Origin: Isoetes taiwanensis
Taxonomy: Eukaryota; Streptophyta; Lycopodiopsida; Isoetales; Isoetaceae
DNA length: 64,000 bases
Direction: 5' to 3'
Assembly: GCA_021234155.1 (NCBI GenBank)
Contig: JAJEKV010000305.1
Location: 248,001 to 312,000, forward strand
The notes beneath the pieces were generated by a model. The model was given only the letters and a program-made list of their open reading frames with translations. It did not search any database and was not told the DNA's origin. The position numbers and the translations under genes were made by a program. Below, piece by piece: positions 15,280-24,990 of this stretch (its first letter is position 1; each line of letters opens with the position of its first letter).

Positions 15280-15520
15280 TGTGTATTGGTGGAGGGTATT
15301 CACGCATTGGTTGGACATATGATTATTGTAGAGTATTGTATTTTGATTTGTATATTGTATTTTGGTTCGTATAAATACAGAGTTTGAGGTGCTTAGTGCT
15401 ATTTTTTGAGGATCTTATTATCAAGGAGGGTATTCACGTGCATATGATTATTGTGGAGTACTATATTTTGGTCCATATAAATACAGAGTTTGAGGTGCTT
15501 AGTGTTGCTTATTATCAAGA
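15280..15520. repeat. About 130-bp tandem duplication
   Basis: Two copies of a segment run from 'GGAGGGTATTCACG' through 'ATATGATTATTGT' to 'ATAAATACAGAGTTTGAGGT' plus GCTTAGTG (starts at about 15292 and 15426). Each contains a TATAAATA box (about 15370 and 15477), so this could be duplicated LTR promoter sequence of the neighbouring copia element. A few substitutions separate the copies. Confidence 0.65.
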
Positions 15521-16289
15521 GTTATTTGCAGAGGTTTTTGTGTGAATGGTCGAAGAAGGGAATGTGATTCGTCCAGAATTAGAAAGCCATGCTGAATTGG
15601 CTGGTAAGGGGTTTATTGGGTCAGTGATGGGCTGGTAAGAGGTTTCCAGCATGCTCATCCAATGTATCAATGCAGCTCGAATCTACCCTGGCAGTCATGC
15701 CAGGGCAAAAATCTGAAAGCCGCAGGCTCCCAAATCCAAAAGTCGGCAACCATGATTGCAACGGAACATAGGAACGAAACGGATTGGATCAAAACAGATC
15801 ATGTATCGGAACGGAAGCTCGACCTACGTGAGCGCAACGTTTTCGGAACAAAAATGTTTTTTTCCACGTTCGTTTTTCATGCGTTTTGCATGTGTTTGCC
15901 TTGCCATTAATGCCTTCGACTATTTATTTTGCCCGGCCATGCAGATACGATGCTCCTCTTATATCCATTCTTCTTCTTCCCATATGATGTTCCTCTTATA
16001 TCCATTCTTCTTCTTCCCAGACCTCTTACGACAGATGAGGTGGGTTACAGATGAAGATGAAGAAGATGACAAAGAATCTGATATAGATGAAAATGAAGAA
16101 TGATCTAGTTCTAAACGATCTGTTCTTTAGTTTTAGGTACTATTTACTACAATTGCTGCCTTATATAATCTTTTGTGAGGTCAACCAGATCTGAACTTGT
16201 ACCTAAGTTCAGATATCATTTCCAATCTGCTATAATTATAGAAAATTGGCTGCCAAATGTACTCTTTTTTTACGTTGAACAATTTTGAA

Positions 16290-16680
16290 TGGCTGCTAGT
16301 ATTGTACCTAAGCTAGAATGGCTGCTAATATTGTATCTAAGCTAGATTATTTGCTAATATATATTTTGGCTCTCATGATGTTAGAACTATTACTAGTTTT
16401 TTATTTTGTTTCGGATGCCGTTTCGACACTTGTTGAAACTTGTTTTGTTCCGCTGTTTGTTCCTTATTGTTCCAGAGGCATAGGAACACGTTCTGGTGCA
16501 ACTATGGACCACCCTACCTCCAAGTTTTTAGGGATTCCAAGCTCTGAGCTGCAGGCACTGCCAAATCCAAAAATCTTGTCAAATCCATTGGAAGCTCTGT
16601 CAAATCCAAATTTGGAATGGGACGTCAAATCCATTGGAAGCTCTATCAAATCCAAATTTGGAATGGGACCTCTGCGAAAT
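16290..16680. repeat. Two short tandem duplications
   Basis: A 30-bp unit (GAATGGCTGCTARTATTGTA then CCTAAGCTA) occurs twice at about 16288-16345. A roughly 53-bp unit containing 'GTCAAATCCATTGGAAGCTC' and 'AATTTGGAATGGGAC' occurs at about 16575-16625 and 16626-16675. No gene is seen between 15.6 and 17.6 kb. Confidence 0.7.
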
Positions 16681-17668
16681 ACAAATCGGGGAGTTTTGCT
16701 TGCTCTTGAGTAGGGAGTTTTGCTTGCTGTTGAGTGCTTCACTCTTGCGAGAAGGCTATAGCCTTGGCTCCTGCTTTTTTAAAGCTTCAGCCACAAGGGT
16801 GTTGTGCACCATTTGTTCGTGTAAACGCCAAAACATTCAATGATGAATTAAACACCAAAACATACTGTAACCTTTGATGTGGAAGATTCTATAAAAACTC
16901 CCATGATTCAAATGTCCAGAATTAACAATAAGGAAATGAACAATAAAAAAAGCTGCAACTTGAAATATAGGAAGATATTATCCTCAATAAAATTTATATA
17001 AAGAGAATTGAACCAAACTTGTGATTTGCATTTCATAGAGTTTAAAAACTAATACAAAAATCAGAAATGCAGCTCATATTCTACGAGACGAACAGAATTG
17101 ACTTCATTGAACAAAAATTAGGGGTGCTAAAGAGAGAAAAATATTTACTTCCAAACACAGCTAGCACTACCATGCAATTCATAATTGTATCTTGAAGAAA
17201 TAATACAAAGAAGTCAAATCATAATGTCCCCATTCTACCTACTTAATCTACATACAAAGAAATAACGAAATGCATAGAACTAGGAAATTTTTAATTGCCT
17301 ACAAATACACAACAAGATCTTGATACAACAAAACAAAGGCTATAGTTCTTCATATCAAATTGCGCAGTTCTTAATATCAACATTTAGTGAGGCGACCATT
17401 GCAACTTGAGTAAAAACTAATGTCACTGCACAGATACTCTCTATGACTATAACAGCTCTAATCTGTTCCTGCCTACCTATTTCATCCGAACTAAACAAAT
17501 ATGTATCTAGATCTTTAGCACAGTAGAAAATGCAAGCTTCATCTGCCATAGCCACCATAAAAGCAGCTTTAAAACTGCAAAGCTAACAAGAACCACATCA
17601 GAACTTACCAGTTGGCAAAACTTCTTGTAGAGCCCCAAACAGGGGTTTTGATTACTCTATGGATGTCT

Positions 17669-18304
17669 TCACTTCTCGCCCAAGATTTCAGCAATGGTCT
17701 TTCTGCCTGGTGGAATGGGAGGCATTTTACCCTCCATACTGGTACCATAGTGATGTTCAATACTATCACACAAGAAGTAATATTTCTCCACTGATTCCAT
17801 GCAATCCCATGTGCAGCTCATACCCTTTGGAAACATGGCAATATCTCCAGCTCTGAACTCCAAATATTCCCCATCAGCATTGTCTGGATACACTCTAACC
17901 CTCCCTTCAGTGAGATAGCACATCTCAGCCATATCATATTTCCATGGAAATTTGCTGGCCTTGCAGCTCCATCTTTTCCAAGCAGGAACATCTAAATCAG
18001 CCATGCGATAAGCAGAAGGATTTACCTCAATACGAATGCCATATTTTTCAATCAGATGAGGAGCTGGGGGAGGTTTAGGAGGGTCCTGCATCCTCCGGCG
18101 AGCACTGGCAGACATGTCGCGACTTATTTTGAAAGCAGAAAAACCTGCTGCAGCGCCGCCGACGCCAGTTCCGGCGAGGCCATGGCCAAGCTCCACGCCT
18201 CTGCTAGCAAAACGGAGAGCCGGAATCATATTTCCCCTTGTTAGGAGAGATCCGGCGGGGCACGAAGCCAGCATTGCAGCGCCTGCTAGGGTTCTTGCCG
18301 CCAT
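17669..18304 (-). CDS. Cupin_3 / RmlC-like cupin protein, organelle-targeted
   Basis: An intact single-exon frame of 211 codons. Residues 1 to about 65 are rich in Ala, Gly, Ser and Arg with almost no acidic residues, as in a plastid or mitochondrial transit peptide. Residues about 88-180 match the plant Cupin_3 group related to ureidoglycine aminohydrolase-like cupins: 'YGIRIEVNPSAYRMADLDVP', 'WKYDMAEMCYLTEGRVRVYP', 'FRAGDIAMFPKGMSCTWDC'. This is a small beta-barrel. The classic metal-binding His set of cupin motif 1 is largely replaced, so an enzymatic role is uncertain. The C-terminal 30 residues are Pro-rich and look plant-specific. I chose the ATG at 18302-18304 because the transit peptide begins there and a stop-rich region lies upstream. 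A GTAAGT about 60 nt past the stop (near 17608) could be a 3'-UTR intron donor. Function is not known from sequence. Confidence 0.88.
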   Translation of the reverse strand: MAARTLAGAAMLASCPAGSLLTRGNMIPALRFASRGVELGHGLAGTGVGGAAAGFSAFKISRDMSASARRRMQDPPKPPPAPHLIEKYGIRIEVNPSAYRMADLDVPAWKRWSCKASKFPWKYDMAEMCYLTEGRVRVYPDNADGEYLEFRAGDIAMFPKGMSCTWDCMESVEKYYFLCDSIEHHYGTSMEGKMPPIPPGRKTIAEILGEK

Positions 18305-18396
18305 AGCTGTGCGGTGGAACAGAAAGCTAGAAATGCATAGCCATAGCCGCTCCCGAAATTTCTAGAGCAGGGATTTTTTCGGAGAATATTCTCCTT

Positions 18397-18415
18397 AAAA
18401 ACCCTAAACCCTAAA
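18397..18415. promoter_or_regulatory. Telo-box motif upstream of the cupin gene
   Basis: AAAACCCTAAACCCTAAAA lies about 95-110 bp upstream of the cupin ATG. AAACCCTAA telo-boxes are known in promoters of plant housekeeping and translation-related genes, where they recruit Telo-box binding proteins. Here it is two telomeric units, too short for an interstitial telomere. Regulatory use is inferred from position only. Confidence 0.5.
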
Positions 18416-18531
18416 ATATCCTTTGGGTTTTAAGAATTAGCCACCATTTGAGATATTGTTCAAGTAGTAGGCCCATAACAAGATAAGGTCTACCCCATCA
18501 ACACTGTCACTTATGGCTCAACCATTTTGTG

Positions 18532-18690
18532 CTAGGGAACCCATGGGTAGGAGGGGGTTTCCGGCGAGAAACCGCCTGGCGGCGCCGCCGCGAGGGGCGT
18601 TAGCCTTGAGCGGGGCGCCGTTAGCCCCGAGCGGGGCGCCGCCAGGCGGTTTCCCGCCGGAAACACCCGACTGGCCATGGGTTCCTGCAC
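18532..18690. repeat. GC-rich inverted repeat (fold-back)
   Basis: Two arms of about 65 bp (18536-18600 and 18619-18685) are imperfect reverse complements. Both carry GGAACCCATGG at the outside and 'GAAACCGCCTGGCGGCGCC' (allowing one change) further in. The centre holds two copies of a 'GTTAGCCxxGAGCGGGGCGC' unit. GC content is far above the surroundings. It directly abuts the CACTA-like element and may be a separate MITE or a subterminal array. The frames predicted through it in both orientations are compositional and not genes. Confidence 0.8.
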
Positions 18691-18696
18691 GTGGAC

Positions 18697-19728
18697 CACA
18701 GGGCCAGTGTTTTGCGTACGCGTGGCACCAGTAGGACGAAAAAAATCCTGTTCATTTTTGTTCCGACGATTTTTTCTTTCTTTCTTTCTCTCTCCGGCCT
18801 TTTTCGGTGGCTGCATGTTGCCGGAGGAGCAGTATTTTGGACTAATCTGGTAGTTTTTGATGGCGCAGACATGAATCTCCTTGGCGCTTCCTATTATTCC
18901 TCATCTTTTTCTTTTTCTTGTTACAGATATGAAGGCAATGAAGAGTTTTGACGATTTTTTTTTGGCAGGCGGTAAAATCTTTTGGCGCTTGCACATTTGA
19001 GCTTGTTCTTGTTTTTTCTCAATGTTTAATCCATTTTTGCAGGTTCTTTGCTTTGCTTGCGGTCAATCTTGCGGTTTTCTACTACTCTGTTGTGGTTTTC
19101 TACTACTCTGTGCTAGTTTTTGTTTCCTAGCGGCGATCTTGTTGTCATTCTAAGGTATTGTTGTGTTATGTTAACGTCTTAGTTTTTCGTTTGTTAATTT
19201 GTTTTCTTTGCTAATGTTTGTTTATATTTTGGCAGGATCTTGTGGAGTAAGGAATCGGTAGTTTTTGTCTCCGCTTATGGCAGAAAAGGGAACTGAGCTG
19301 CAAAATTTGGCCGAATGATCTTGCCCAAAGACAGGGCTCCATCTTTATACTTTATGTTCTTGGCAGAACACAGCATTGCACCTTGGTTTGGAGTTTTGAG
19401 ATGAATTCCTCAGTTTGTGAGGAAAATTTGAAGATCTCATGTGCCGAAATTGGTACTGCAGAAGAACCTACAGAAGAAACATCCTAAAATCCTCGCCGGA
19501 GAGGCCTTTTCCTTTTTCACCTTTGAAGAAAGCTTGCTATTTTCTTTATTAGCATGATAAAATTTTGCAAAGCTGTGTATAGCGGAAGCAATGCCCTTGG
19601 CATATGAGAAATCCAGGGGCATTTCTTTCGAGTTAGCGGTGCTCTGGTGGCGCCGCTTAGGAAACAGGGAACCAAAGTTACCAAAAAAAACTTACACCAA
19701 AAATACAAGCAAAACACTGGCCCTAGTG
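18697..19728. mobile_element. Non-autonomous CACTA-like element
   Basis: The right end, read inward on the minus strand from 19728, is CACTAGGGCCAGTGTTTTGC. The left end at 18697 is CACAGGGCCAGTGTTTTGC, the same string with one T missing. Ends starting with CACTA define the CACTA/EnSpm superfamily. The 1032-bp interior has no transposase and is T-rich on the plus strand. The 3-bp flanks (GAC and GTT) do not match, so no target duplication is seen. It is either an old insertion or a coincidence of inverted repeats, although 19 matching bases are hard to explain by chance. Confidence 0.6.
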
Positions 19729-20823
19729 GTTTACGGTAAAATCATCGTCATTGCATGAAGCGTAAATGCCCAATACAATATCACATACAAATACACTCAT
19801 CAAATGAAATGACCTATACACAAAACACAAATCAAACAAGTATGTAAGGTTCAATTCCTCGTACTCGCTATGCATCTGGGCATCTGATCTAGTGGTAACA
19901 CAATGCCAGTGCATGCAATGGACACATCTTACTGCATACATCCATATGGACCATGGATTTACCTCATAAGTCAAAAAATGACTCTCCTCCAAGCATTGCT
20001 AGTAAGCACCTACCAAGGCATCATGTAGCAAACACGTAGGAAAAGCCAACATGTAGAAACTCCAACATGTGGCAACATAAAAAGAAAACCCTACCTCCAA
20101 CCGTAGAGTGAATATAACTAGAAAATTCAATGCCAGCTAGAAAATAACTTAAAATCAAAGTAGTTGGTTACCTTAAATTCAGTAGTTGTCAATAACTTGC
20201 AAAAGCTTTCAGGAATAAAACTTAATTCAAAAAATGAGTCCAGTTCTGAGTCAGGAAATTCCTTGTTCCAAGGATCAACAATATTTTCATATATCAAGCC
20301 CAGCGGCAATGTTTTGGACAATAGTCCATGCATGTGTGTCCAGCCAAATGGCAAACTATGACAAACATCCTTTTCAATTTTTGCAGCAACCCCATAGTGT
20401 CATTGCATAGCGGAAGCTATCTGTTCTTGGTTTCTAAATTCAGCCTGCATTAACATATCCAATCATGAGATATTAATATATTGGATCCTGCTTATTGAAT
20501 AGCCAGAATGCATCATACATCAAATTTTAGCAAATGCAAAAAAACCCCTACCAAGAAAGTTTGGCAGCACTGATAAGACCAATGCACAGAAATGTCATGA
20601 AAAAAACCAGTTTGGACTAGTAAAAACTAGCGCAAACACGCATTGGTCAATCCCTTTGCTGTCTTATCTGGCCATACGAGAACTGTTAAAAGTCCAGGAT
20701 GGTACCATTCTTTCCTGGTATCCAGTTACAAAAATCTTTACTACTATTACAATAAGTCTTAATCAGAAGCCTGGATATTTAATTATCCCCCCCCCCTTTT
20801 TTTTTTAGAGTACGAATTTTTTT
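19729..20823. other. No recognised gene
   Basis: AT-rich DNA without protein similarity that I can recognise. At its right end ten C followed by ten T (about 20787-20806) sit just before the truncated gypsy LTR, marking either a rearrangement point or a difficult assembly spot. Confidence 0.5.
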
Positions 20824-21950
20824 GGTTGATCCGATAGTTAAATCCGAGTTTTCAGCTCTCATTCGATAGGATTCGTATTCATTCTTAGCTATAGGCGACC
20901 CCTACAGCCTAAGAATGATAGGCACTAACAAAGGAACCTAACCATGTATGATTAGGTAGATTAGAATAGGTGTATCCTATTATTTTCAGTTCTGTTGTGA
21001 TGATGTTTTATCATTCTATGCGCCACTCTTGTGTATTGGGAAGGGGGGTAGAGACCCAGAGCCCAAGTAGTTGTATGATCCTAGTTTTAGCCCATTAATT
21101 CCCAATTAATGCGGCCTGTGCATAAGAGCCCGCCTGGTTGTGGGTGGCGGAGCTAGACCGGCTGACAAGGAAGGGCTTGTCTGATCACAGTTGATCCCTC
21201 CGGGGTGCGTAGCGGCAGTAGGGCAACATTGTGGGCTAGGCCTAATACCCGCGCCGCGTGAGGGGGGGTATGGGCTCGACACCTCTTGGGTGATCGTCAT
21301 CTTCTAGGGGTTCAAGTCATATACGAAAGCGGTGGCTCTCTAGCTACTTTGTGATTGGCATGAACCTTCGAGGAGAGTGATCTCCTCCCCGCCTCATCGG
21401 GGAGCTGGGGAGATGCAACCCGGTGGTAGCCCCTTTGGCTATGAACCCGGCAGGGCTGGTCGGGGCTCAATACTTTTCAGCCCTATCCACCCAAAGTATG
21501 CCGGGGGGAGGGCGAATGGAGTGGACTACCCAACGACCATGTTTCTATGCCGCCCAAATCCATTTGCCATGAATTGCATGCGCATTGTTATCCAGGAGAC
21601 CCAAGCCGTCGGTCTTTCCCCAAGAGTTCGAGCCCGGTAGGATTTCCCCATGTTATGTTGATGTCTTGATGTGTTGTTGCAGCTACTATGATATGGTGGA
21701 CCACCCTTCGAGGTGGGTATATTATTGTTGATTGATGTCATGTGCTCATGTGTGTTTACGCTTCCAGCCTAGATCGATCCAGGGAGGCGGAATGAATGAC
21801 ACGTCCATTCTTCCCCGTCGGGTTCTTGGCCACCAAAGAAGAGGCGATGTTAGGTGGACGGCCTCATGTCACGCTGGCGAGATCTTTGGTTTGAGGGATG
21901 ATCTCCGGTTGTATCTGATCGGGGCATCGTATAGGAGCCGGGTCGTCACA
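20824..21950 (+). repeat. 5' LTR, truncated at its 5' end
   Basis: Matches 35764-36895 of the 3' LTR from GGTTGATCCGATAG to the terminal CGTCACA. The first 399 bp of the LTR (counterpart of 35365-35763) are absent and replaced by homopolymer-rich DNA. The first ~230 bp differ from the other LTR at only about one base apart from homopolymer length. The GC-rich middle (21100-21620) differs much more. Confidence 0.92.
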
Positions 21951-21951
21951 A

Positions 21952-21969
21952 TGGTATCGAGCTTTGATC
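21952..21969 (+). other. Primer binding site (tRNA-iMet type)
   Basis: TGGTATCGAGCTTTGATC begins one base after the LTR end. TGGTATC-(A)GAGC is the usual complement of the 3' end of initiator tRNA-Met used by plant LTR retrotransposons. Here one base of the canonical string is missing. Confidence 0.85.
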
Positions 21970-22205
21970 TTGGCAGACCAAGATGGAGCAGCGGCAATCG
22001 TAATCCTATAGGAACTAACTAATCTAGACATTCAGTCTTGGAGATAAAAGCCCAAGCACGAACCTCGAGTAGTGGGAATTTTTTTTTCCCGGGGTAGAGT
22101 AGTAATTATCTAGAGTTAGGATAATTAGAGAACATAATTAAGATGAAATAGATAGAAGAAAAGTCACCTAGGAAAGCCTAATAAATTTTAGTCACCTTTT
22201 GACCG

Positions 22206-22929
22206 ACACCTCCAAGGGTGCGCCAGGAGCATGTTAGGTCCATATCTAATTGGTCTCCCGCGCACGCTTAGAGGGGTCACCCCAGATAAACCCTAGAATT
22301 CGGCCTTAGGAGCCCTAAATTGTAAAACAAAAGATGGAATCCTATTTAAAAAGCTCGAGTTAGCTAAATTTGTATGCTAAAACACAGAAAAGTAGTAAGT
22401 AAAAATTAAATTTGGAGCAACACCTCTAAGGGTGCGCCAAAACATAGTTAGGTCATGACCTAACACCCTTCTCGCGCACTCTTGGAGGGGTCCCCTAAAA
22501 GTGACTTCAGAATTTGCTCAAAACTTACTCAAAGTATAAAAGTAATGGTAGAATCTTACTTAAAGTGCTGAAATTAGAGGGAAACGCATGTTAACATGTG
22601 TAAATTCGAAAAGTTTAGACCAGAAAGGGGCAACACCCAGGGATCGAAAAAGTGGGGGTTAGGCTCGAGGATTGCCGGTTAAAATTCTTATTTTTCGGTT
22701 GACACTTTTGCATGCCGGGAAAAAAACTGGTAGCAAAAATAGAGTTTATAGGTAAAATCTAGTATTTTTGAGCTTTACTATGAAGGAAATCTAGTATACA
22801 CTAACATATACCGGCAAATTTTCTGGTTGTATCTGTAATATTTTTCGAACCATGGCAACACCTCTAAGGGTGCGCCAGGGCATAGTTAGGTCCGGACCTA
22901 ACACCCTTCTCGCGCACTCTTGGAGGGGT
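22206..22929 (+). repeat. Hairpin-forming leader repeats 1-3
   Basis: Three copies of a ~73-bp unit lie at 22206-22278, 22419-22492 and 22858-22929. Each starts ACACCTCYAAGGGTGCGCC and ends CGCGCACKCTTRGAGGGGT, arms that are reverse complements of each other. In copies 2 and 3 an inner perfect palindrome occupies the loop: TTAGGTCATGACCTAA (22448-22463) and TTAGGTCCGGACCTAA (22886-22901). Copies 1 and 2 start 213 bp apart. The DNA between the copies is not alike. They lie in the leader upstream of the H3-like frame. Possible roles are RNA packaging or dimerisation, or a protein-binding or insulator site; none is proven. Confidence 0.85.
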
Positions 22930-23035
22930 TGAAGGAAAATGGTTGAAGAAGACTCCACTTTGATTCAAGGTGGGGAGAATTTCGCTAGCAAACCAACAAA
23001 ATGACCAATTCGGCCAAACCCTAAAAATTGAACCC

Positions 23036-23042
23036 TATAAAT
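23036..23042 (+). promoter_or_regulatory. TATA box before the H3-like ORF
   Basis: TATAAAT in CCCTATAAATTAG, 111 bp upstream of the ATG at 23147. It is preceded by AAACCCTAAAAATT and followed about 40 bp later by GTTGTTCTTC and GGCGATCTTC. The same arrangement recurs at 24.9 kb, supporting it as a real internal promoter. Confidence 0.6.
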
Positions 23043-23146
23043 TAGTAGACTTAGGCCTCATTTTTAGGGTTTCCCACGTTGTTCTTCAAGCTCGTCCCGA
23101 TAGGCGATCTTCTGGCGCCCTGCTCCAAATCGATCGCTGTCAAACA

Positions 23147-24331
23147 ATGGCTAGAACGAAACAGACCGCTCGTAAGGTAAGCAAAGATGATAAGCCCAGC
23201 GCCCAAGTCCTCGCCGCCGAGCAGAAACTCAAGGATGCTGAGGAGAAATTGAAGCACGACATGGAGAGGCGACCTAGGTACTACCGGAATTTGGAAAAGA
23301 GGCGGAAGAAAGAAGAAAAAGCCAAGAAGAAAGAAGAGAAGGCAAAGAGAAGAGAGGAAAAGGCCAAGAGGAGGGAGGAGAAGGCAAGAAGGAAGGCAGA
23401 AAAAGAAGCCGCAGGAGACGAAGAAGACCAATGGCGCGAGCGAAGGACAAAGAGCAGGGAAGAACCCGACAGGAAGGGCAAGAAGGTAATGACAGAAGAG
23501 CCCCCGCCTAAGAAGAGGAGGACCTCGGTCGGCGTCGTCATCGGCGAACGAACCGAAGGCGACCAACCTTCATCCTCGTCTGAAGATGCCGGTGATTTGC
23601 AGGACTTTTTGGAGGAAGTGCTTTTAGGAACTGGAGAATCCTCGCAGAAGCAGTAGAACCCTCATCCTGAGACAGATGAACCCCAAGAGGAGGACCCACT
23701 TCCAGCCCAGGGCCCGGCAGAAACGCAAGTTGAGCTACCCCCGCCAATGCCTCCACCGTTTTCAGAATGGCAAGAGGCAAAGAAGCTAGGTGAGGAGAAA
23801 GCAGCCGCAAAGAAGGCGAACAAAACGGCCAGGGACTCGTACACCTTAGGGCCCGAGAGGAGATACAAGAAAGAGCTAGCAGATTACACAATATACAAGA
23901 AGATGCACGCCAAGTACACTGCCTACTACGAGGCACACAGGGTAAAGTATATCGAAGGAGGGCGGCCAACACCAGAGATATTCCAGCTGAAACCTCCACC
24001 AGAGCTTCCGGACCCCCCGAAGAAACCCATGAAAAGATCCCAAGACTCCCCGTTTGCGAGAGCCCTGCGAGAAATCCGGCACTTCCAACGGAGTTACGGA
24101 TTTCTGATTCCCAGAGCTGCATTCCAGAGGTTCGTCCGGGAAATTTTATGGGACTTCGACCCCAACAAGCGAGTAACTAACGACATGTTACTCGCTTTAC
24201 AAGAAGCAGCAGAGATGGAAGTCGTACAACACTTCGAGGATTCACTGGCATGCACGCTCCATGCAAAAAGAGTCACGCTTCAACCAAAGGATATGAGACT
24301 GGCCAAATACATTAAGAGGACAAATAAATAG
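23147..24331 (+). CDS. Histone H3-like protein of a gypsy element (one in-frame TAG)
   Basis: One frame of 394 codons interrupted only by TAG at 23654-23656 (codon 170). The ATG context CAAACAATGGCT is strong. Residues 1-10 are M-ARTKQTARK, identical to histone H3 1-9, so the H3 sites R2, T3, K4, R8 and K9 are present; S10 is Val. Residues about 28-90 form a Lys/Glu/Arg-rich helix with AKRREE repeats, probably coiled coil. PPPKKRR (119-125) resembles the SV40 nuclear signal, and PSSSSEDAGD (141-150) is acidic. A Pro-rich stretch follows the TAG. Residues about 304-392 are an H3 histone fold without gaps: 'ALREIRHFQRS' (alpha-N), 'FQRFVREILWDF' (alpha-1), 'LALQEAAE' with 'FEDSLACTLHAKRVT' (alpha-2) and 'PKDMRLAKYI' (alpha-3). 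By eye about half of some 88 positions equal canonical H3. Cys110, His113, Lys115, Arg116, Thr118, Lys122, Asp123, Leu126 and Ile130 are kept; Arg129 is Tyr. Loop 1 has canonical length, unlike CENH3. The frame is better preserved than pol. Whether TAG is a mutation, an error or read through is open. Confidence 0.9.
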
Positions 24332-24468
24332 AGCAGAAGCTACCTTTTTTGTAACTAACAGGCTTATATGGAATGTATAAAATTTTGAATGAAAAGGATA
24401 TATAGTTGTTTAAACGTGCATTGGATTAAGTATAGTAGTAGTTAAGGAGCAAATGTCAAATTTTGGCC

Positions 24469-24755
24469 AACACCTCTAAGGGTGCGCCAGGGCACAGTTA
24501 GGTCTGAACCTAACACCCTCCTCACGCACTCTTAGAGGGGTCCAGCCAACTGGGCCCTTGATCAGCCACTTACCTGCTCCAAATGAAGTAAATAAGCAAA
24601 GAAACTTGCAGTTAAGAAGAAAATAAGTAGGAATTCACGTCTTTGAACTTGTTCTTGACACCCATTAGGCATAGATAGGCCAACACCTCCAAGAGTGCAC
24701 CCGAGGCCACTTAGGTCCCAACCTAACACCCTCCTCGCGCACTCTTAGAGGGGTC
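24469..24755 (+). repeat. Hairpin-forming leader repeats 4-5
   Basis: Two further copies of the unit described at 22206 lie downstream of the H3-like frame, at 24469-24542 and 24683-24755, starting 214 bp apart (copies 1 and 2 start 213 bp apart). In copy 4 the arms CTCTAAG and CTTAGAG pair perfectly; in copy 5 the change to CTCCAAGAGTGC on the left matches GCACTCTTAGAG on the right with one G-U pair. The inner TTAGGTC....ACCTAA is present with imperfect centres. Confidence 0.85.
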
Positions 24756-24934
24756 CGACCTTTCAAGGTCCATAACTTGTGCTAGACATATCCAATTCGG
24801 TCAAAAGTTGTTGCATTAGAACCCTAAAATTGTATACAATCCATTTTAGCTCCAAATTAACCTAGAAACAACAAACTTCATCTCAATATGCCAAAAGTTT
24901 TAGAAACCCTAAAAATTTTAGGGTACAAGACCCC

Positions 24935-24942
24935 TATAAATA
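24935..24942 (+). promoter_or_regulatory. TATA box of the second internal promoter module
   Basis: TATAAATA in CCCCTATAAATACCC. As at 23036, AAACCCTAAAAATT precedes it and GTTGTTCCTCG...GGCGATCTTCC follows, 39 bp downstream. It probably serves the ORF starting near 25.0 kb. Confidence 0.6.
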
Positions 24943-24990
24943 CCCTCATAACCTCTAAACCACACCTACCGAAGTTGTTCCTCGCACTCC

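Noticed and set aside
18397-18415. Interstitial telomere
   Set aside because: Only two TTTAGGG-type units; better described as a telo-box.
18513-18872. Pro/Ala/Gly-rich ORFs on both strands
   Set aside because: They arise from the GC-rich palindrome; both strands give similar peptides, as expected from an inverted repeat.
20824-21950. A solo LTR unrelated to the 3' LTR
   Set aside because: A PBS follows directly, the orientation is the same and the internal domains are in order up to the PPT and second LTR, so it is the 5' LTR of the same element.
23051-23566. Long minus-strand frames opposite the H3-like ORF
   Set aside because: They are complements of the Lys/Glu-rich repeats and give Leu/Phe/Ser-rich nonsense without family motifs.
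23147-24331. The H3-like ORF as a centromeric CENH3
   Set aside because: Loop 1 between alpha-1 and alpha-2 has the canonical H3 length, and the first nine residues equal the H3 tail, which CENH3 proteins lack. A few CENH3-like residues (RVTL) are not enough.
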